Source of the DNA: Deltaproteobacteria bacterium HGW-Deltaproteobacteria-2
GTDB lineage: Bacteria > Desulfobacterota > Syntrophia > Syntrophales > Smithellaceae
Assembly (NCBI GenBank): GCA_002840505.1
Contig: PHBC01000006.1
Span: 183,952 to 247,951 of the forward strand
Reading direction: 5' to 3'
DNA: 64,000 bases
Shown: positions 52,831 through 62,244 of the stretch, piece after piece
Numbering within the stretch: position 1 is the first letter of the stretch
Layout of the letters: each line of letters begins with the position of its first letter
Position numbers and translations under genes: made by a program
The notes under the pieces: generated by a model
The model's input: only the letters and a program-made list of their open reading frames with translations
What the model was told of the DNA's origin: nothing
Databases searched by the model: none

Positions 52831-53178
52831 TTATTGATTGTTTGTTCCAGCCCTGCGGCCTTTCCCCTGGCCGCAAGATGTATTTTCGCCTAAATTAACT
52901 TCTTCGCCTTCGATCTTCAGCGCTTTCCCGTGCAGCAGAACGTCAGCTATTTTTTTGTGTGCCGCTTCAATTATCCTACCAAACGTCTGGCGGGAAATGT
53001 TCATTTTGGCCGCTGCTTCTTCCTGATACAACTGTTCATAATCCGCAAGACGAATAGCTTCAAATTCATCCAGATTCAAAACAATCTCCTCCAAATCCAC
53101 AGTAGGTATTCCCCGTGGTTTGAAATAATTTTTGTCAGGCATTCCACCGATATTCCGGCGACATTTGGGGCGGGGCAT
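52831..53178 (-). CDS. DUF134 family protein (HTH, putative DNA-binding)
   Basis: 115 residues. Starts MPRPKCRRNIGGMPDKNYFKP, then the recognisable LNLDEFEAIRLADYEQLYQEE and a helix-turn-helix MNISRQTFGRIIEAAHKKIAD. Usually paired with NifX-like proteins, as here, and probably their regulator. The C-terminus is Gly/Arg-rich (CGQGKGRRAG). Confidence 0.9.
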   Translation of the reverse strand: MPRPKCRRNIGGMPDKNYFKPRGIPTVDLEEIVLNLDEFEAIRLADYEQLYQEEAAAKMNISRQTFGRIIEAAHKKIADVLLHGKALKIEGEEVNLGENTSCGQGKGRRAGTNNQ

Positions 53179-53403
53179 TTGTCTTCATTGCTCCTTTTAG
53201 TTATTATAAGCATATGCCCATAACTTGTCAAAGAATAAATTTTTTCTGCTTACCAGAAAGTAAGATAAGAAGATGATTGTTCTTGCGTTTTTGCAATAAT
53301 ATATTTATTGTTAGAATACAATGAATGGCCGCAGTATTATTAATAGGGAACAAATAACCATGCGATTTCCTTCAGCTTTAAATAAAGAGGAGGGCATAAA
53401 TAT

Positions 53404-53771
53404 ATGGGTATCACTAATGCGTTTCTGTATGTTTTCACAGGTTTGTTGGCCGGACTATTAAGCGGCCTCATCGGTATTGGCGGCGGAACTATTATAGTCC
53501 CGATTCTCGTAATATTTGCCGGTCTTTCCCAAAAAATGGCCCAGGGAACAACCTTGGCTTTATTGGTTCCACCAATAGGCATACTTGCCGCGTGGACATA
53601 CTATAACAAGTATATGTTGATTTTCCAATTGCTGCATTAATCTGCGTTGGTTTCATATTTGGCGGTCTAATTGGCGCAAAATTTGCCACCAATTTATCTA
53701 ATCAAACATTGGAAAGAATATTCGGAATAGCATTACTGATCATTTCTATAAAAATGATTTTCTCGAAGTAA
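53404..53771 (+). pseudogene. TauE/SafE (TSUP) small transporter, frameshifted
   Basis: Frame 1 (53404-53640) gives LSGLIGIGGGTIIVPILVIFAG and QGTTLALLVPPIGILAAW-type TSUP text and then runs into a stop. The expected continuation (VDFPIAALICVGFIFGGLIG, then ATNLSNQTLERIFGIALL) is in another frame up to TAA at 53769-53771. One base is missing near 53609. The full product would be about 122 residues, a one-repeat TSUP half often paired in anion export. A sequencing error or recent decay are equally possible. Confidence 0.75.
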
Positions 53772-53852
53772 AGATTGATAAAAGAATTATTGATTGACCA
53801 CTATATTAAATAAGGATGTTGCATTTAAAAGGGGAATAAAGAGGAGATACGT

Positions 53853-55184
53853 ATGGATAAGAATTTAGTGATTATAGGTGGCGGTGCGGGTGGCGCATCC
53901 ACAGCCGCCGAAGCAAAACGCAATGACCCTTCTTTGAAAGTTACTATTCTGCAAGAAGGTAAGTTTGTTGCTTACGCATCATGTCCAACTCCTTATTATA
54001 TTGGTAATCTCATCAAGGATGCTAACAATCTGGTTGCACGAACGCCGGAGAGATTCAGCGAAGATGGAATCGATGTGCAGCTTAATACTCCGGTTATAAA
54101 TATAGATACTAAGGCGGGTGTCGCTGAAACAAAAGATAGCCGCCGGTTTCCCTATGATTTTTTAATGATGAGCACCGGAACCTCTGCGATTGTGCCAGAC
54201 ATTACCGGTATCGATCTGCCTGGTGTCTTTTTACTGAGAAATCTCGAAAATGCCATATCCATCAAAACATGGTTGCGAGAGAAAAATGCAAAGCGTGTTG
54301 TGATCATCGGGGGCGGTTTCATTGGCTTGGAAATGAGTGAAACACTGCATGCTGCAAACATTAAAACAACTATCATCCATAAGGATTCGCTGCCGGCCAA
54401 TCGCTGGGACGCAGCCCTGTCTGCAATTATGCTCGAAGAACTACAAGCGCATGGCGTGGAATTCATAGCCAATGCACAAGCAAATGCTATTGAAAAAGGA
54501 ACGAGTGCGCCGCTTAAAGTAACAACAGATAAAGGCTTTTGGGAAGGGGATCTGGTTTTATTGGCTGTAGGTGTTCGTCCAGACGCGCGACTGGCAAAAT
54601 CCATCGGTCTCGATATAGGCAAAACCGGCGCGATTGCCGTAAATTTCGCTCAACAAACATCTTTGGAAAGTATATATGCGGCTGGTGACTGCTGTGAGTC
54701 ATTTCATAAGGTCAGCCGCCGCTGGGTAAATATCCCTCTCGGTGATATTGCCAACAAACAGGGACGCGTCGCCGGACGCAACATCGCTGGCAAACCTTTA
54801 ACTTTTGACGGCATTGTCGGCGCTCAGTCTTTCCGACTTTTTGATCTGGAATGCGCGGCAACCGGCCTATCGGAAAAAGAAGCTCTTGCCGTTGGGTATG
54901 TGCCGGTCAGTAACATTACGTGGGGTAGTGCAATGGCGCCTGCATTAGGTATGAGAAAAATCGGCCTGAAACTTATAGCCGATAAATCATCAGGCAAACT
55001 GCTGGGAGCGCAGGCTGTCGGAGTAGCCGGTGCTGTAGGCAGGATCAACGCGCTCTCCGTCGCACTCTGGGCTGGAATGGATCTTGATCAGATCGGCTAT
55101 CTGGATCTGGCTTACGCACCTCCCTTCAGCGCGGCGTGGGACATCATTCATAATGCTGCGCAGGCGTTGCGCCGTATAATATAA
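53853..55184 (+). CDS. CoA-disulfide reductase-like FAD/NAD-dependent oxidoreductase
   Basis: 443 residues. FAD motif GGGAGGASTAAEAKR, single active-site cysteine C44 in ASCPTPYYIG, NADH motif IIGGGFIGLEMSETL, and the FAD-binding SIYAAGDCCE. The C-terminal dimer domain is present (DLAYAPPFSAAWD). The family includes CoA-disulfide reductases, NADH oxidases and NADH:polysulfide reductases (Npsr). In an anaerobe next to TSUP, thioredoxin and selenoprotein genes, a thiol or sulfur redox role is likely. Confidence 0.88.
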   Translation: MDKNLVIIGGGAGGASTAAEAKRNDPSLKVTILQEGKFVAYASCPTPYYIGNLIKDANNLVARTPERFSEDGIDVQLNTPVINIDTKAGVAETKDSRRFPYDFLMMSTGTSAIVPDITGIDLPGVFLLRNLENAISIKTWLREKNAKRVVIIGGGFIGLEMSETLHAANIKTTIIHKDSLPANRWDAALSAIMLEELQAHGVEFIANAQANAIEKGTSAPLKVTTDKGFWEGDLVLLAVGVRPDARLAKSIGLDIGKTGAIAVNFAQQTSLESIYAAGDCCESFHKVSRRWVNIPLGDIANKQGRVAGRNIAGKPLTFDGIVGAQSFRLFDLECAATGLSEKEALAVGYVPVSNITWGSAMAPALGMRKIGLKLIADKSSGKLLGAQAVGVAGAVGRINALSVALWAGMDLDQIGYLDLAYAPPFSAAWDIIHNAAQALRRII

Positions 55185-55198
55185 TGTTTTGTTTATTC

Positions 55199-55321
55199 GT
55201 GAAACTCCAATTCCGAAAGCGAAGCGCGGCGGAATTGGTAAGTTGAATCCCGATACATCGTGACAAAGCGGAGAGTATAATACCACGCAGCTTGCTTGCT
55301 TTGGGGTTTCATCCCCGTGAT
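55199..55321 (+). repeat. Dispersed repeat, type B
   Basis: GTGAAACTCCAATTCCGA ... GGGGTTTCATCCCCGTGAT; lies in the gap between the convergent reductase and Crp/Fnr genes. Confidence 0.65.
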
Positions 55322-55324
55322 TGG

Positions 55325-56005
55325 TTACTCGCCTTCTGCCAGTTGTTCCAGCGCTTTATGATCGAGAATGGTGATGACACGGCCTGATGTGGAGAGGATA
55401 CCGTCATTAGCCATTTTTCTGAGGGCTCGGGAAAGTGCTTCCGGCGTGGCGCCAATAATCTTAGACAGTTCACGTTGGGAAATCGTTAATTCCACCGCAG
55501 TTTTTTTGTCTGATGCATTCTTTGGTAATGAATGGCGCAGGAAAGATGCCAGCCGTCCGGGAATTTCTTTTAAGGCGAGAGATTCGATGAGGGCCATGGA
55601 ATCCTTGAGGCGCTGGGATAGTATCTGAATGATGTTGAACAAGAGCGCTGGTTCCTGCCTTGCTGTTTCCTCCATGACCGTGCCGGGAATTAAAAGAACT
55701 GCAGCATCTTCAATGGCCATGGCGGAAGCCGGAAAGGAATCGGTTGCAAACGCCGTGCACAGACCGAAAGGATCTCCCGGACCGAGCAGTTGCAGGGTCT
55801 GTTCTTTGCCTTCCGCTGAACTCCGGTAGAGTTTTAACTGTCCGGAGATGACCACATAAAATGATCGGATAGGATCTGTTTCGCCGATAACCATCTCACC
55901 CGGTTTAAATTTTTTGTATGTTGCCTGCTGCGCCAGTAAACTTATTTTTTCTGAAGAAACTCCCTGAAACAGGCTAATATCCTTTATCTGTTTTGTAATA
56001 TCCAT
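55325..56005 (-). CDS. Crp/Fnr family transcriptional regulator
   Basis: 226 residues from ATG 56005; a TTG 30 nt upstream would place the start inside the FNR box, so is less likely. A cyclic-nucleotide-type beta barrel (residues about 12-120) and a helix-turn-helix at the C terminus, LTISQRELSKIIGATPEALSRALRKMANDGI. No N-terminal or central Cys cluster for a [4Fe-4S] like true Fnr, so it may sense heme, NO or small ligands like Dnr/NnrR types. It reads a FNR-type box just upstream of its own gene and another before trxA. Confidence 0.9.
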   Translation of the reverse strand: MDITKQIKDISLFQGVSSEKISLLAQQATYKKFKPGEMVIGETDPIRSFYVVISGQLKLYRSSAEGKEQTLQLLGPGDPFGLCTAFATDSFPASAMAIEDAAVLLIPGTVMEETARQEPALLFNIIQILSQRLKDSMALIESLALKEIPGRLASFLRHSLPKNASDKKTAVELTISQRELSKIIGATPEALSRALRKMANDGILSTSGRVITILDHKALEQLAEGE

Positions 56006-56156
56006 ATGAAAAAATATTCTCCCGCGTTGATTCAAATCAATGAAATATTAAATATCAGTGTGTATTCATAAAATCAAAATCAGATATTTTTTATCACAGA
56101 TGCAAAAGAGAAACAAAATATATTATTTATAAGGAGAAACCGGAATGAGTAATTCA
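55997..56156. repeat. Direct repeat copy 1: duplicated crp/trxA control region
   Basis: 160 bp matching 60731-60890 along its whole length with scattered changes. Shared landmarks are AATATCCAT, the GCGTTGAT box region, GTGTATTCATAAAATCAAAA, the GAAACAAAATA run, TTTATAAGGAGAAA and ATGAGTAATTCA. It spans the first bases of the crp gene through the first four codons of trxA, so it looks like a copied trxA start. Confidence 0.85.
56027..56040. promoter_or_regulatory. FNR-type box (crp / RND side)
   Basis: TTGATTCAAATCAA is a perfect FNR/Dnr consensus (TTGAT-N4-ATCAA), just upstream of the crp start and of the leader to the RND operon. Confidence 0.7.
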
Positions 56157-56246
56157 AAACGATTTAAGTGGACACACGAAAGTGTTGGTATTATAAATAA
56201 AACGATAATTCCCAGGTATATTGGAATAGGAGGCCAAAGCCTATGA
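56145..56246 (+). CDS. Small ORF with a copied trxA start (possible leader peptide)
   Basis: 33 codons from the ATG of the duplicated segment (AAGGAG 8 nt upstream). The first four residues MSNS are those of TrxA; after that the sequence (KRFKWTHESVGIINKTII) has no relation. It may be a translated leader for the RND operon or leftover DNA. Overlaps the next small ORF by four bases (ATGA). Confidence 0.4.
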   Translation: MSNSKRFKWTHESVGIINKTIIPRYIGIGGQSL

Positions 56247-56317
56247 ATATGGAACAGTTGATTTCCGTAATATTACATTTCTTGAATAATTTGAATATTA
56301 ATCATAACGCCCATTAA
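56243..56317 (+). CDS. Second small ORF before the RND operon
   Basis: 24 codons, ATG overlapping the stop of the previous one, AGGAGG about 9 nt upstream. MNMEQLISVILHFLNNLN forms one amphipathic helix. Function unknown; 13 bp before the adaptor gene's start. Confidence 0.3.
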   Translation: MNMEQLISVILHFLNNLNINHNAH

Positions 56318-56330
56318 TGGAGAAACAACC

Positions 56331-57428
56331 ATGGAATTGAAAAGTTATCACAGGTTGATGGCATCCTGTTTTCTAGCGGCAATGATCGTGCTTGCCGGTA
56401 TGACAGCAGGCTGCAAAGACAAGACGGAAGAGAAGGCGATTAAACGTCCTGAGATTACCGGTGTTGCTGTTTCTCCCGTTTTAATGTCAAAGGTTGACGA
56501 TATCTATGAAGCCACCGGGACCGTGCGGGCAAACAGCACCAGCATTGTTGCCAGCCGGGTAATGGGTACAGTCACTTCCCTCTCTGTTCGGGAAGGCGAC
56601 TCTGTGAAAGAGGGACAGGTTCTCTTGACTATTGATGACCGGGATGCCGCCCAGAGGGTGCGTGCCGCAGGTATGGCAGTGGAGTCGGCAAAACAAAGTC
56701 AGTCTTTGGCGGAAAAAACCTGGCGGCGGTATAAAAAACTCTATGATGAAAATGTCATTTCCCTCCAGGAGATGGACCAGATGGATGCGCGGAAGAAAGT
56801 AGCGGATGCCGAATATGAACGTATAAAGTCCATAGCGGAGGAAGCAGGGACGTACCTTTCTTTTGCCCGAGTTACCGCGCCGATCTCCGGCAGGATAACA
56901 GAGAAACGCATAGATGCCGGCAGTATGGCCACTCCCGGCATGCCCCTACTGGTTATTGAGAGCGGGGGCAGTTCTTACATCGAAGTGTCCATTGATGCCG
57001 GTCTCGGGGCTAAGGTAAAAACAGGCATGGTAGTGGAAGCCATCGTCGAGACCATGGATCGGCCTCTTCCGGGAATGATCCGGGAGGTTTTCCCTTCTGT
57101 TGATCCCTTATCCCGGACTTTTACGGTCAAGGTGGAAATCAGGAATGTCAATCTACGAAGTGGATTGTTTGCCCGTGTGCGGATTCCAGTAGGTAAGAGG
57201 GAGACAATCCTGGTGCCTGAAACAGCCATTGTTCAAAAAGGACAGCTAACGGGCGTTTATGCCGTTGATGGCCAAGGCATTGTCACGTATCGTCTGGTTC
57301 GTAAAGGAAACGCCTCTGCCGGCGGCACGGAGATTTTGTCGGGACTTACTGTAAATGACCGGATCATTACGGCAGGAATCGAAAAGGTAATAGATGGCGG
57401 TTTGATAACGGGAGAAAAAACAAAATGA
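56331..57428 (+). CDS. RND efflux periplasmic adaptor (membrane fusion lipoprotein)
   Basis: 365 residues. Lipoprotein signal with MTAGC (Cys28), a lipoyl/biotinyl half-motif ([22 protein letters not shown]), alpha-helical hairpin (about 105-160), the other half ([20 protein letters not shown]) and beta-barrel parts. It links the RND pump to an outer-membrane channel. It overlaps the pump gene by four bases (ATGA). Transcribed from a copy of the FNR-type control region. Confidence 0.92.
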   Translation: MELKSYHRLMASCFLAAMIVLAGMTAGCKDKTEEKAIKRPEITGVAVSPVLMSKVDDIYEATGTVRANSTSIVASRVMGTVTSLSVREGDSVKEGQVLLTIDDRDAAQRVRAAGMAVESAKQSQSLAEKTWRRYKKLYDENVISLQEMDQMDARKKVADAEYERIKSIAEEAGTYLSFARVTAPISGRITEKRIDAGSMATPGMPLLVIESGGSSYIEVSIDAGLGAKVKTGMVVEAIVETMDRPLPGMIREVFPSVDPLSRTFTVKVEIRNVNLRSGLFARVRIPVGKRETILVPETAIVQKGQLTGVYAVDGQGIVTYRLVRKGNASAGGTEILSGLTVNDRIITAGIEKVIDGGLITGEKTK

Positions 57429-60400
57429 CAGGAATCGGGATTTCCGGAAAAATTGCCAGGGCCTTCATCAAGTCGAAACTCACGCCGCTCCTCGTCATTG
57501 CCGCCCTTTTGCTCGGGATATTTGCCGTCATTGTGACGCCCCGTGAGGAGGAACCACAGATTGTCGTTCCCATGATTGATGTATTTGTCAGCTATCCCGG
57601 GGCATCCCCTAAAGAAGTCGAAGAACGCGTGACGATCCCGATGGAGAAACTCCTTTGGGAGATCAAAGGGGTTGAATATGTCTATTCCATCGTTAAACCC
57701 GGCTCCAATATGACTATTGTCCGTTTCTACGTGGGCGAAAAAATGGAAGACAGCCTGGTGAAACTGTATAATAAACTGATGTCTAATTATGATATTATCC
57801 CGCCGGGAGTCTCGCAACCCATGGTGAAACCCAAATCCATTGATGATGTGCCGGTTCTGGCGCTCACTCTCTGGAGCAAACAGCCGCAATACACGGGTTA
57901 TGAGCTCAGGAGAATTGCCACGGGGCTGTCCGATGAACTCAAGAAAGACGCCAATGTGTCGGAGTTTTCCATTATTGGAGGTCAGCGCCGCCAGATCAGA
58001 GTCACCATTGATCCCCAGCGTCTGCGGGCTTATCAACTGTCGCCCTTCCAGATTATGGATCGTCTGGAGAAATCCAATGTGGTCATTTCCTCCGGAACCT
58101 TTCCGATCGGCAACCGCGAAACGATCGTGGAGACGGGCCGCTTCCTGAACAATGTACAGGATGTAGGCAATCTTGTTGTCCATGTGTTTAATGGCCGGCC
58201 TGTTTATCTCAGGGATGTGGCGCAAATCGCCGACAGACCGGAGGAAGCGGCCAACTATGTCTTCATGGGCATGGGACCTGCGGCGGCAAAAAAAGGATTA
58301 GCAGGCGATGCCACCGGGCAGTATGAAGCCGTAACGATTGCCATTTCCAAACAAAAAGGAGCCAACGCCAGCGTCGTTGCCGATGAGGCGCTGAAGAAAG
58401 TAGAAGCGTTGAAGGGACAATTGATTCCGAATGATGTTCAGGTGACCGTGACCCGCAACTACGGGGAAACCGCCAAGGAAAAATCCAATGAACTACTTTA
58501 TCATATGCTTCTGGCTACGATCTCGGTAATCATCCTCGTGGCCCTGTTTCTGGGCTGGAGAGAATCCATCGTGGTGGCCGTTGCTGTTCCGGTAACTCTC
58601 GCGTTGACGCTTCTGATCAACTACCTCTATGGTTATACTCTGAACCGCGTGACTTTGTTCGCCCTCATCTTTTCCATCGGCATTCTGGTCGACGACGCTA
58701 TTGTTGTCGTGGAAAACATCAACCGCCACTTCCGAATGCACAAGATTCAGCCGCTGACGGCGGTGTACGCGGTAGACGAGGTGGGCAATCCTACAATCCT
58801 GGCGACGTTTACCGTTATTGCGGCATTGATGCCCATGGCCTTCGTTTCCGGTCTGATGGGACCGTACATGCAGCCCATTCCTGTCGGCGCGTCGGCGGCG
58901 ATGGTTTTTTCCCTGCTGGTTGCTTTCATCGTCAGCCCCTGGCTGGCCTACATCGTTTTGAAGAACGTCCGTCATGGTCTGGGTCATGATGAAGAGAAAC
59001 AAGGGCTGGCCCGCCTCTACGAGAAACTGCTTGGCCCCCTGATTGATGCCCGGAAGAAGCGTCTTATCGCCTTCGCGGTCATCGGCTTCCTGCTGATGCT
59101 GGCCTTTGTCCTCGTTCCTCTGAAGCAAGTCACCATGAAGATGCTTCCTTTCGACAACAAAAGCGAATTGCAGGTGATTATCGACATGCCCGCGGGACGA
59201 ACACTGGAAGAAACGGCCGCTCTCACGCGGGAAATGTCCGAGTATCTAAAAACCGTGCCGGAAGTGACGGATTATCAAGCCTATGTGGGCACGGCATCGC
59301 CATACAATTTCAATGGTCTGGTGCGTCATTATTTCATCCGTTCAGGAAGCAATGTTGCCGATATCCAGGTTAATTTCGTGTCCAAAGGCGAGCGCAAGGA
59401 CCAGAGTCACGATATTGCCAAACGCATGCGTCCTGAATTGAAGCGCATTGCCGATCGCTATGGCGCGCGGATCAAAGTAGCGGAACTTCCGCCCGGTCCG
59501 CCGGTTTTAAGCACCCTTGTTTCGGAGATCTACGGTCCGGAAACATCGCGTCAGATTGAAATCGCCAAACAGGTGCGGGATATTTTTGAAAAGACATCCG
59601 GCGTTGTTGATATCGACTGGCTTGTTGAGGCCGATCAGCGCAAGGTCATGTTCGATGTTGACCGGGAAAAAGCGGCTGACAGCGGAATCAGCACGGAGAG
59701 CATTGCCCGGAGTCTGCGCATTGCACTGTCGGGAGCCTCAGCCGGCCTTGTACACATGGATAGAGAGAAGGAACCCGTAGATATTTTTCTGCGCCTGCCG
59801 CAGGAGCTGCGCTCAAATCTGGCCGTGCTTCAATCCATGACCATTCCCTCCCCATCGGGTGCACTTATCCCTCTGGCAGAGTTAGTAAAGACCAGAGAAG
59901 GGATTGAAGAGAAAACAATCTACCATAAGAATTTGAAGAAAGTAACCTATGTGACAGGTGATGTAGCCGGAACCGAAGAGAGTCCCGTCTATGCCATTCT
60001 GAAAATGAAATCGGACATCAAAAAGTTGAAACTCTCCGAAGGATATGAGCTGCAGCAGTTTTACACGACGCAGCCCCGGCTGGAGGGACGTTATTCCATG
60101 AAATGGGATGGTGAGTGGCACATCACCTACGAAGTATTCCGGGATCTGGGTGTTGCCTTTGCCGCTGTGCTTATCATCATCTATATTCTGGTTGTAGCCT
60201 GGTTCCGGAGCTTTGTGACGCCGCTGGTCATCATGGCTCCGATTCCCCTGACACTCGTGGGGATCTTGCCCGGCCACTGGGTTTTCGGCGCCTTTTTTAC
60301 GGCAACATCCATGATCGGATTCATTGCCCTGGCGGGGATCGTTGTGCGAAATTCTATTTTGCTTGTGGACTTCATTCAGATGGAATGGCAGGAAAAGGGC

Positions 60401-60658
60401 GACCTGCGTCAGGCGCTGATCCGCGCAGGAGCAGTGCGTTTCCGGCCTATCGTTCTCACAGCCGCCGCTGTCGTTGTCGGATCCTTCGTCATGCTTCTTG
60501 ATCCAATCTTTCAGGGATTGGCCATCGCCATGATGTTCGGAGCCGTGGCCTCGACAATGCTCACACTCGTAGTTGTTCCGCTGCTCTACTATGAATTTTT
60601 CAAAAATAAGAAGTGCCCGATGGAGAAAGAACAGGTGCCGGAGGACGAAGGCATCTGA
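57425..60658 (+). CDS. RND family efflux pump (AcrB/MexB-like)
   Basis: 1077 residues with the twelve-helix RND plan; [37 protein letters not shown] includes the helix-4 acidic pair (DDAIVV) needed for proton relay, and the second half repeats the fold ([13 protein letters not shown]). Two large periplasmic loops carry the drug pocket. Substrate unknown; metal- or drug-type not evident. No outer-membrane channel gene follows. The GC-rich codon use looks higher than that of neighbours. Overlapping minus-strand ORFs are shadows. Confidence 0.95.
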   Translation: MTGIGISGKIARAFIKSKLTPLLVIAALLLGIFAVIVTPREEEPQIVVPMIDVFVSYPGASPKEVEERVTIPMEKLLWEIKGVEYVYSIVKPGSNMTIVRFYVGEKMEDSLVKLYNKLMSNYDIIPPGVSQPMVKPKSIDDVPVLALTLWSKQPQYTGYELRRIATGLSDELKKDANVSEFSIIGGQRRQIRVTIDPQRLRAYQLSPFQIMDRLEKSNVVISSGTFPIGNRETIVETGRFLNNVQDVGNLVVHVFNGRPVYLRDVAQIADRPEEAANYVFMGMGPAAAKKGLAGDATGQYEAVTIAISKQKGANASVVADEALKKVEALKGQLIPNDVQVTVTRNYGETAKEKSNELLYHMLLATISVIILVALFLGWRESIVVAVAVPVTLALTLLINYLYGYTLNRVTLFALIFSIGILVDDAIVVVENINRHFRMHKIQPLTAVYAVDEVGNPTILATFTVIAALMPMAFVSGLMGPYMQPIPVGASAAMVFSLLVAFIVSPWLAYIVLKNVRHGLGHDEEKQGLARLYEKLLGPLIDARKKRLIAFAVIGFLLMLAFVLVPLKQVTMKMLPFDNKSELQVIIDMPAGRTLEETAALTREMSEYLKTVPEVTDYQAYVGTASPYNFNGLVRHYFIRSGSNVADIQVNFVSKGERKDQSHDIAKRMRPELKRIADRYGARIKVAELPPGPPVLSTLVSEIYGPETSRQIEIAKQVRDIFEKTSGVVDIDWLVEADQRKVMFDVDREKAADSGISTESIARSLRIALSGASAGLVHMDREKEPVDIFLRLPQELRSNLAVLQSMTIPSPSGALIPLAELVKTREGIEEKTIYHKNLKKVTYVTGDVAGTEESPVYAILKMKSDIKKLKLSEGYELQQFYTTQPRLEGRYSMKWDGEWHITYEVFRDLGVAFAAVLIIIYILVVAWFRSFVTPLVIMAPIPLTLVGILPGHWVFGAFFTATSMIGFIALAGIVVRNSILLVDFIQMEWQEKGDLRQALIRAGAVRFRPIVLTAAAVVVGSFVMLLDPIFQGLAIAMMFGAVASTMLTLVVVPLLYYEFFKNKKCPMEKEQVPEDEGI

Positions 60659-60730
60659 TGCATCAGTTCTCCTAGAATCTGACAACCAGTCTTCGAATGG
60701 GCTACCAAGTTAGCTTAAACCTTATTTGCT

Positions 60731-60890
60731 AATATCCATCTGCAAAAAAATATTCTCACGCGTTGATTTAGATCAATGCAATATTAAATAGCAGGGTGTA
60801 TTCATAAAATCAAAAGAAGATAGTTTTTACCGCAGACGTAAAAAAGAAACAAAATAAATCATTTATAAGGAGAAAAAAATGAGTAATTCA
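60731..60890. repeat. Direct repeat copy 2: trxA control region
   Basis: 160 bp matching 55997-56156. It ends within the fourth codon of trxA. Bases 60731-60740 still mimic the crp start region (AATATCCATC), though no crp is here. Confidence 0.85.
60763..60776. promoter_or_regulatory. FNR-type box before trxA
   Basis: TTGATTTAGATCAA, perfect TTGAT-N4-ATCAA, 103 bp before the trxA start; same place in the repeat as the box at 56027. Confidence 0.7.
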
Positions 60891-61214
60891 GAATTTGTGA
60901 AACACGCTGATGATATTAATTTCAATACAGTAGTCTTAAAAGAAGAAAAGCCGACTTTGGTGGATTTCTGGGCGCCCTGGTGCGGTCCTTGCAGGGCAAT
61001 CGGTCCGATTTTAGAAGAGCTTGCGGTCGAATACGGCGAACGGGTCAACATAGTCAAAGTGAATGTGGATGATAATCCGGCAACAGCCTCTCAGTATGGG
61101 GTTCGGAGCATACCGACATTGATCCTGGTTAAAAACGGTACAGTGCAGGATACTAAGGTTGGCTTGTTATCCAAAAATCAACTTGTGCAGTTGCTTGATA
61201 AGAATTTGAACTAA
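60879..61214 (+). CDS. trxA: Thioredoxin
   Basis: 111 residues, TAAGGAGA 6-8 nt before ATG. WAPWCGPC redox site (C35, C38), VNVDDNPATASQYGVRSIPTLIL with the cis-Pro. Reduces disulfides in the cytoplasm. Followed by a small membrane selenoprotein gene and then a methyltransferase. Likely driven by the Crp/Fnr protein at 55325. Confidence 0.97.
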   Translation: MSNSEFVKHADDINFNTVVLKEEKPTLVDFWAPWCGPCRAIGPILEELAVEYGERVNIVKVNVDDNPATASQYGVRSIPTLILVKNGTVQDTKVGLLSKNQLVQLLDKNLN

Positions 61215-61221
61215 CGGATGA

Positions 61222-61250
61222 AAGGGGAGGCGGTTTTGCCGCCTTCCCTT
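61222..61250 (+). terminator. Hairpin between trxA and the small selenoprotein
   Basis: GGGGAGGCGG pairs with CCGCCTTCCC (one G-U) around a five-base loop, giving about 12 bp. No long T-run follows, so it may be an attenuator or an mRNA end stabiliser rather than a full stop. Confidence 0.5.
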
Positions 61251-61273
61251 AAATAGAATAAAGAAGGCAAAAA

Positions 61274-61435
61274 ATGAACGATACATTGATTTTAATTTTG
61301 GTTTTGGCGACGTGGGTTTTTGTACAGGCCTGGCTATTGCCGCGCATGGGAGTCTCCACTTGAGTGAGGCAGGCTTGTCCGGTCAAGGACAAGAAGAAAA
61401 GAACGGATGTGGAAAGCGATAAGAAAAGCAGCTAA
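61274..61435 (+). CDS. Small membrane selenoprotein in the thioredoxin operon
   Basis: 53 residues if UGA 61361-61363 (codon 30) is Sec; otherwise it would stop at 29. GAAGG 7 nt before ATG. A single N-terminal transmembrane helix (TLILILVLATWVFVQAWLL), then PRMGVST-U-VRQACPV and a Lys-rich tail. Sec30 and Cys35 make a U-x4-C pair on one side of the membrane, likely a thiol/selenol redox site. A SECIS-like hairpin follows the UGA. It lies 59 bp after trxA, a natural redox partner. I recall similar short proteins with Cys in place of Sec beside thioredoxins, but give no name. Confidence 0.8.
61361..61393 (+). promoter_or_regulatory. SECIS-like element of the small selenoprotein
   Basis: UGA (61361-61363), 10 nt, then the perfect 7-bp stem CTTGTCC/GGACAAG with loop GGTCAA. 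The GGUC loop resembles the E. coli fdhF SECIS apex. Confidence 0.75.
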
Positions 61436-61515
61436 CATTTTTTCTGTATGGTCTGGTAATTAATTATGTTGTTTGGCTAATGTATTGGTGGTAAAAAATA
61501 GTCGCAGTATTATCA

Positions 61516-62163
61516 ATGTCTGGAGGAAGCAAGATAAATACTAAAAAGCGCAATTTCGATCAGGAAGCCGCTAACTGGGATCAGGTTCCCGGCCGTGTAA
61601 AAGTGGCTCAAGATATTGCTCAGAGCATGATCCGGGAAATAACCTTAACGCCCGATATGGACGTTCTGGATTTCGGTTGCGGCACAGGATTGCTGACACT
61701 TGCCTTGCAGCCTTTTGTCCATTCCATAACCGGCGTGGATAGCTCCCCGGCGATGCTTGATGTTTTTAAAACAAAGATCAGAGAACAAAACCTGAAAAAA
61801 GTAAAAGCTAAATACGTTGACCTTGATAAGGGTGATGTTCTGACTGATTCTTATCATCTGATTGTCAGTAGCATGACCTTGCATCACATTAAGAACACGC
61901 CCGCTTTGTTAAAACAATTTCATTCGGTTTTACTCCCATCCGGCATACTTGCCATTGCTGATCTGGATCTGGATGACGGCCAGTTTCACAGCAATAATGA
62001 AGGTGTATTCCACTTTGGATTTGATCGGGAAGCTTTGCGCCTTATATTGATGGATTCAGGATTCCGAAATATTCGATCACTTAAGGCGGCCGAAATTGAA
62101 AAACCAGTTGGTAATGGTAAAAACCGACTGTTTACAATATTCCTGATGACGGCCTGCAAATAG
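61516..62163 (+). CDS. Class I SAM-dependent methyltransferase
   Basis: 215 residues. LDFGCGTGLLTLALQP is motif I, SSMTLHHIKN the post-I motif, with ADLDLDDG further on. The leader (MSGGSKINTKKRNFDQEAANWD) is usual for small-molecule methyltransferases. ATG 61516 lacks a Shine-Dalgarno; a GGAGG lies just inside the frame. Substrate unknown. Last gene of the trxA group. Confidence 0.85.
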   Translation: MSGGSKINTKKRNFDQEAANWDQVPGRVKVAQDIAQSMIREITLTPDMDVLDFGCGTGLLTLALQPFVHSITGVDSSPAMLDVFKTKIREQNLKKVKAKYVDLDKGDVLTDSYHLIVSSMTLHHIKNTPALLKQFHSVLLPSGILAIADLDLDDGQFHSNNEGVFHFGFDREALRLILMDSGFRNIRSLKAAEIEKPVGNGKNRLFTIFLMTACK

Positions 62164-62244
62164 AAATTAGTCAAATCCCATCCTGCTGCATGGAATTCTC
62201 TGGCTTCCGCCGTGGGAAACTCCGCTAAAATATTTTTGATTGTT

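Noticed and set aside
53609-53640. TauE/SafE break as a selenocysteine or programmed frameshift
   Set aside because: The second half is in another frame, so no UGA readthrough restores it, and I see no slippery run with a following stem at the junction.
57257-58225. 322-residue minus-strand ORF across the RND adaptor and pump genes
   Set aside because: Spans the junction of two well-supported plus-strand genes, is His/Arg-rich like a shadow frame and has no family motifs. The similar ORFs at 58493-59128 and 59882-60685 were dropped for the same reason.
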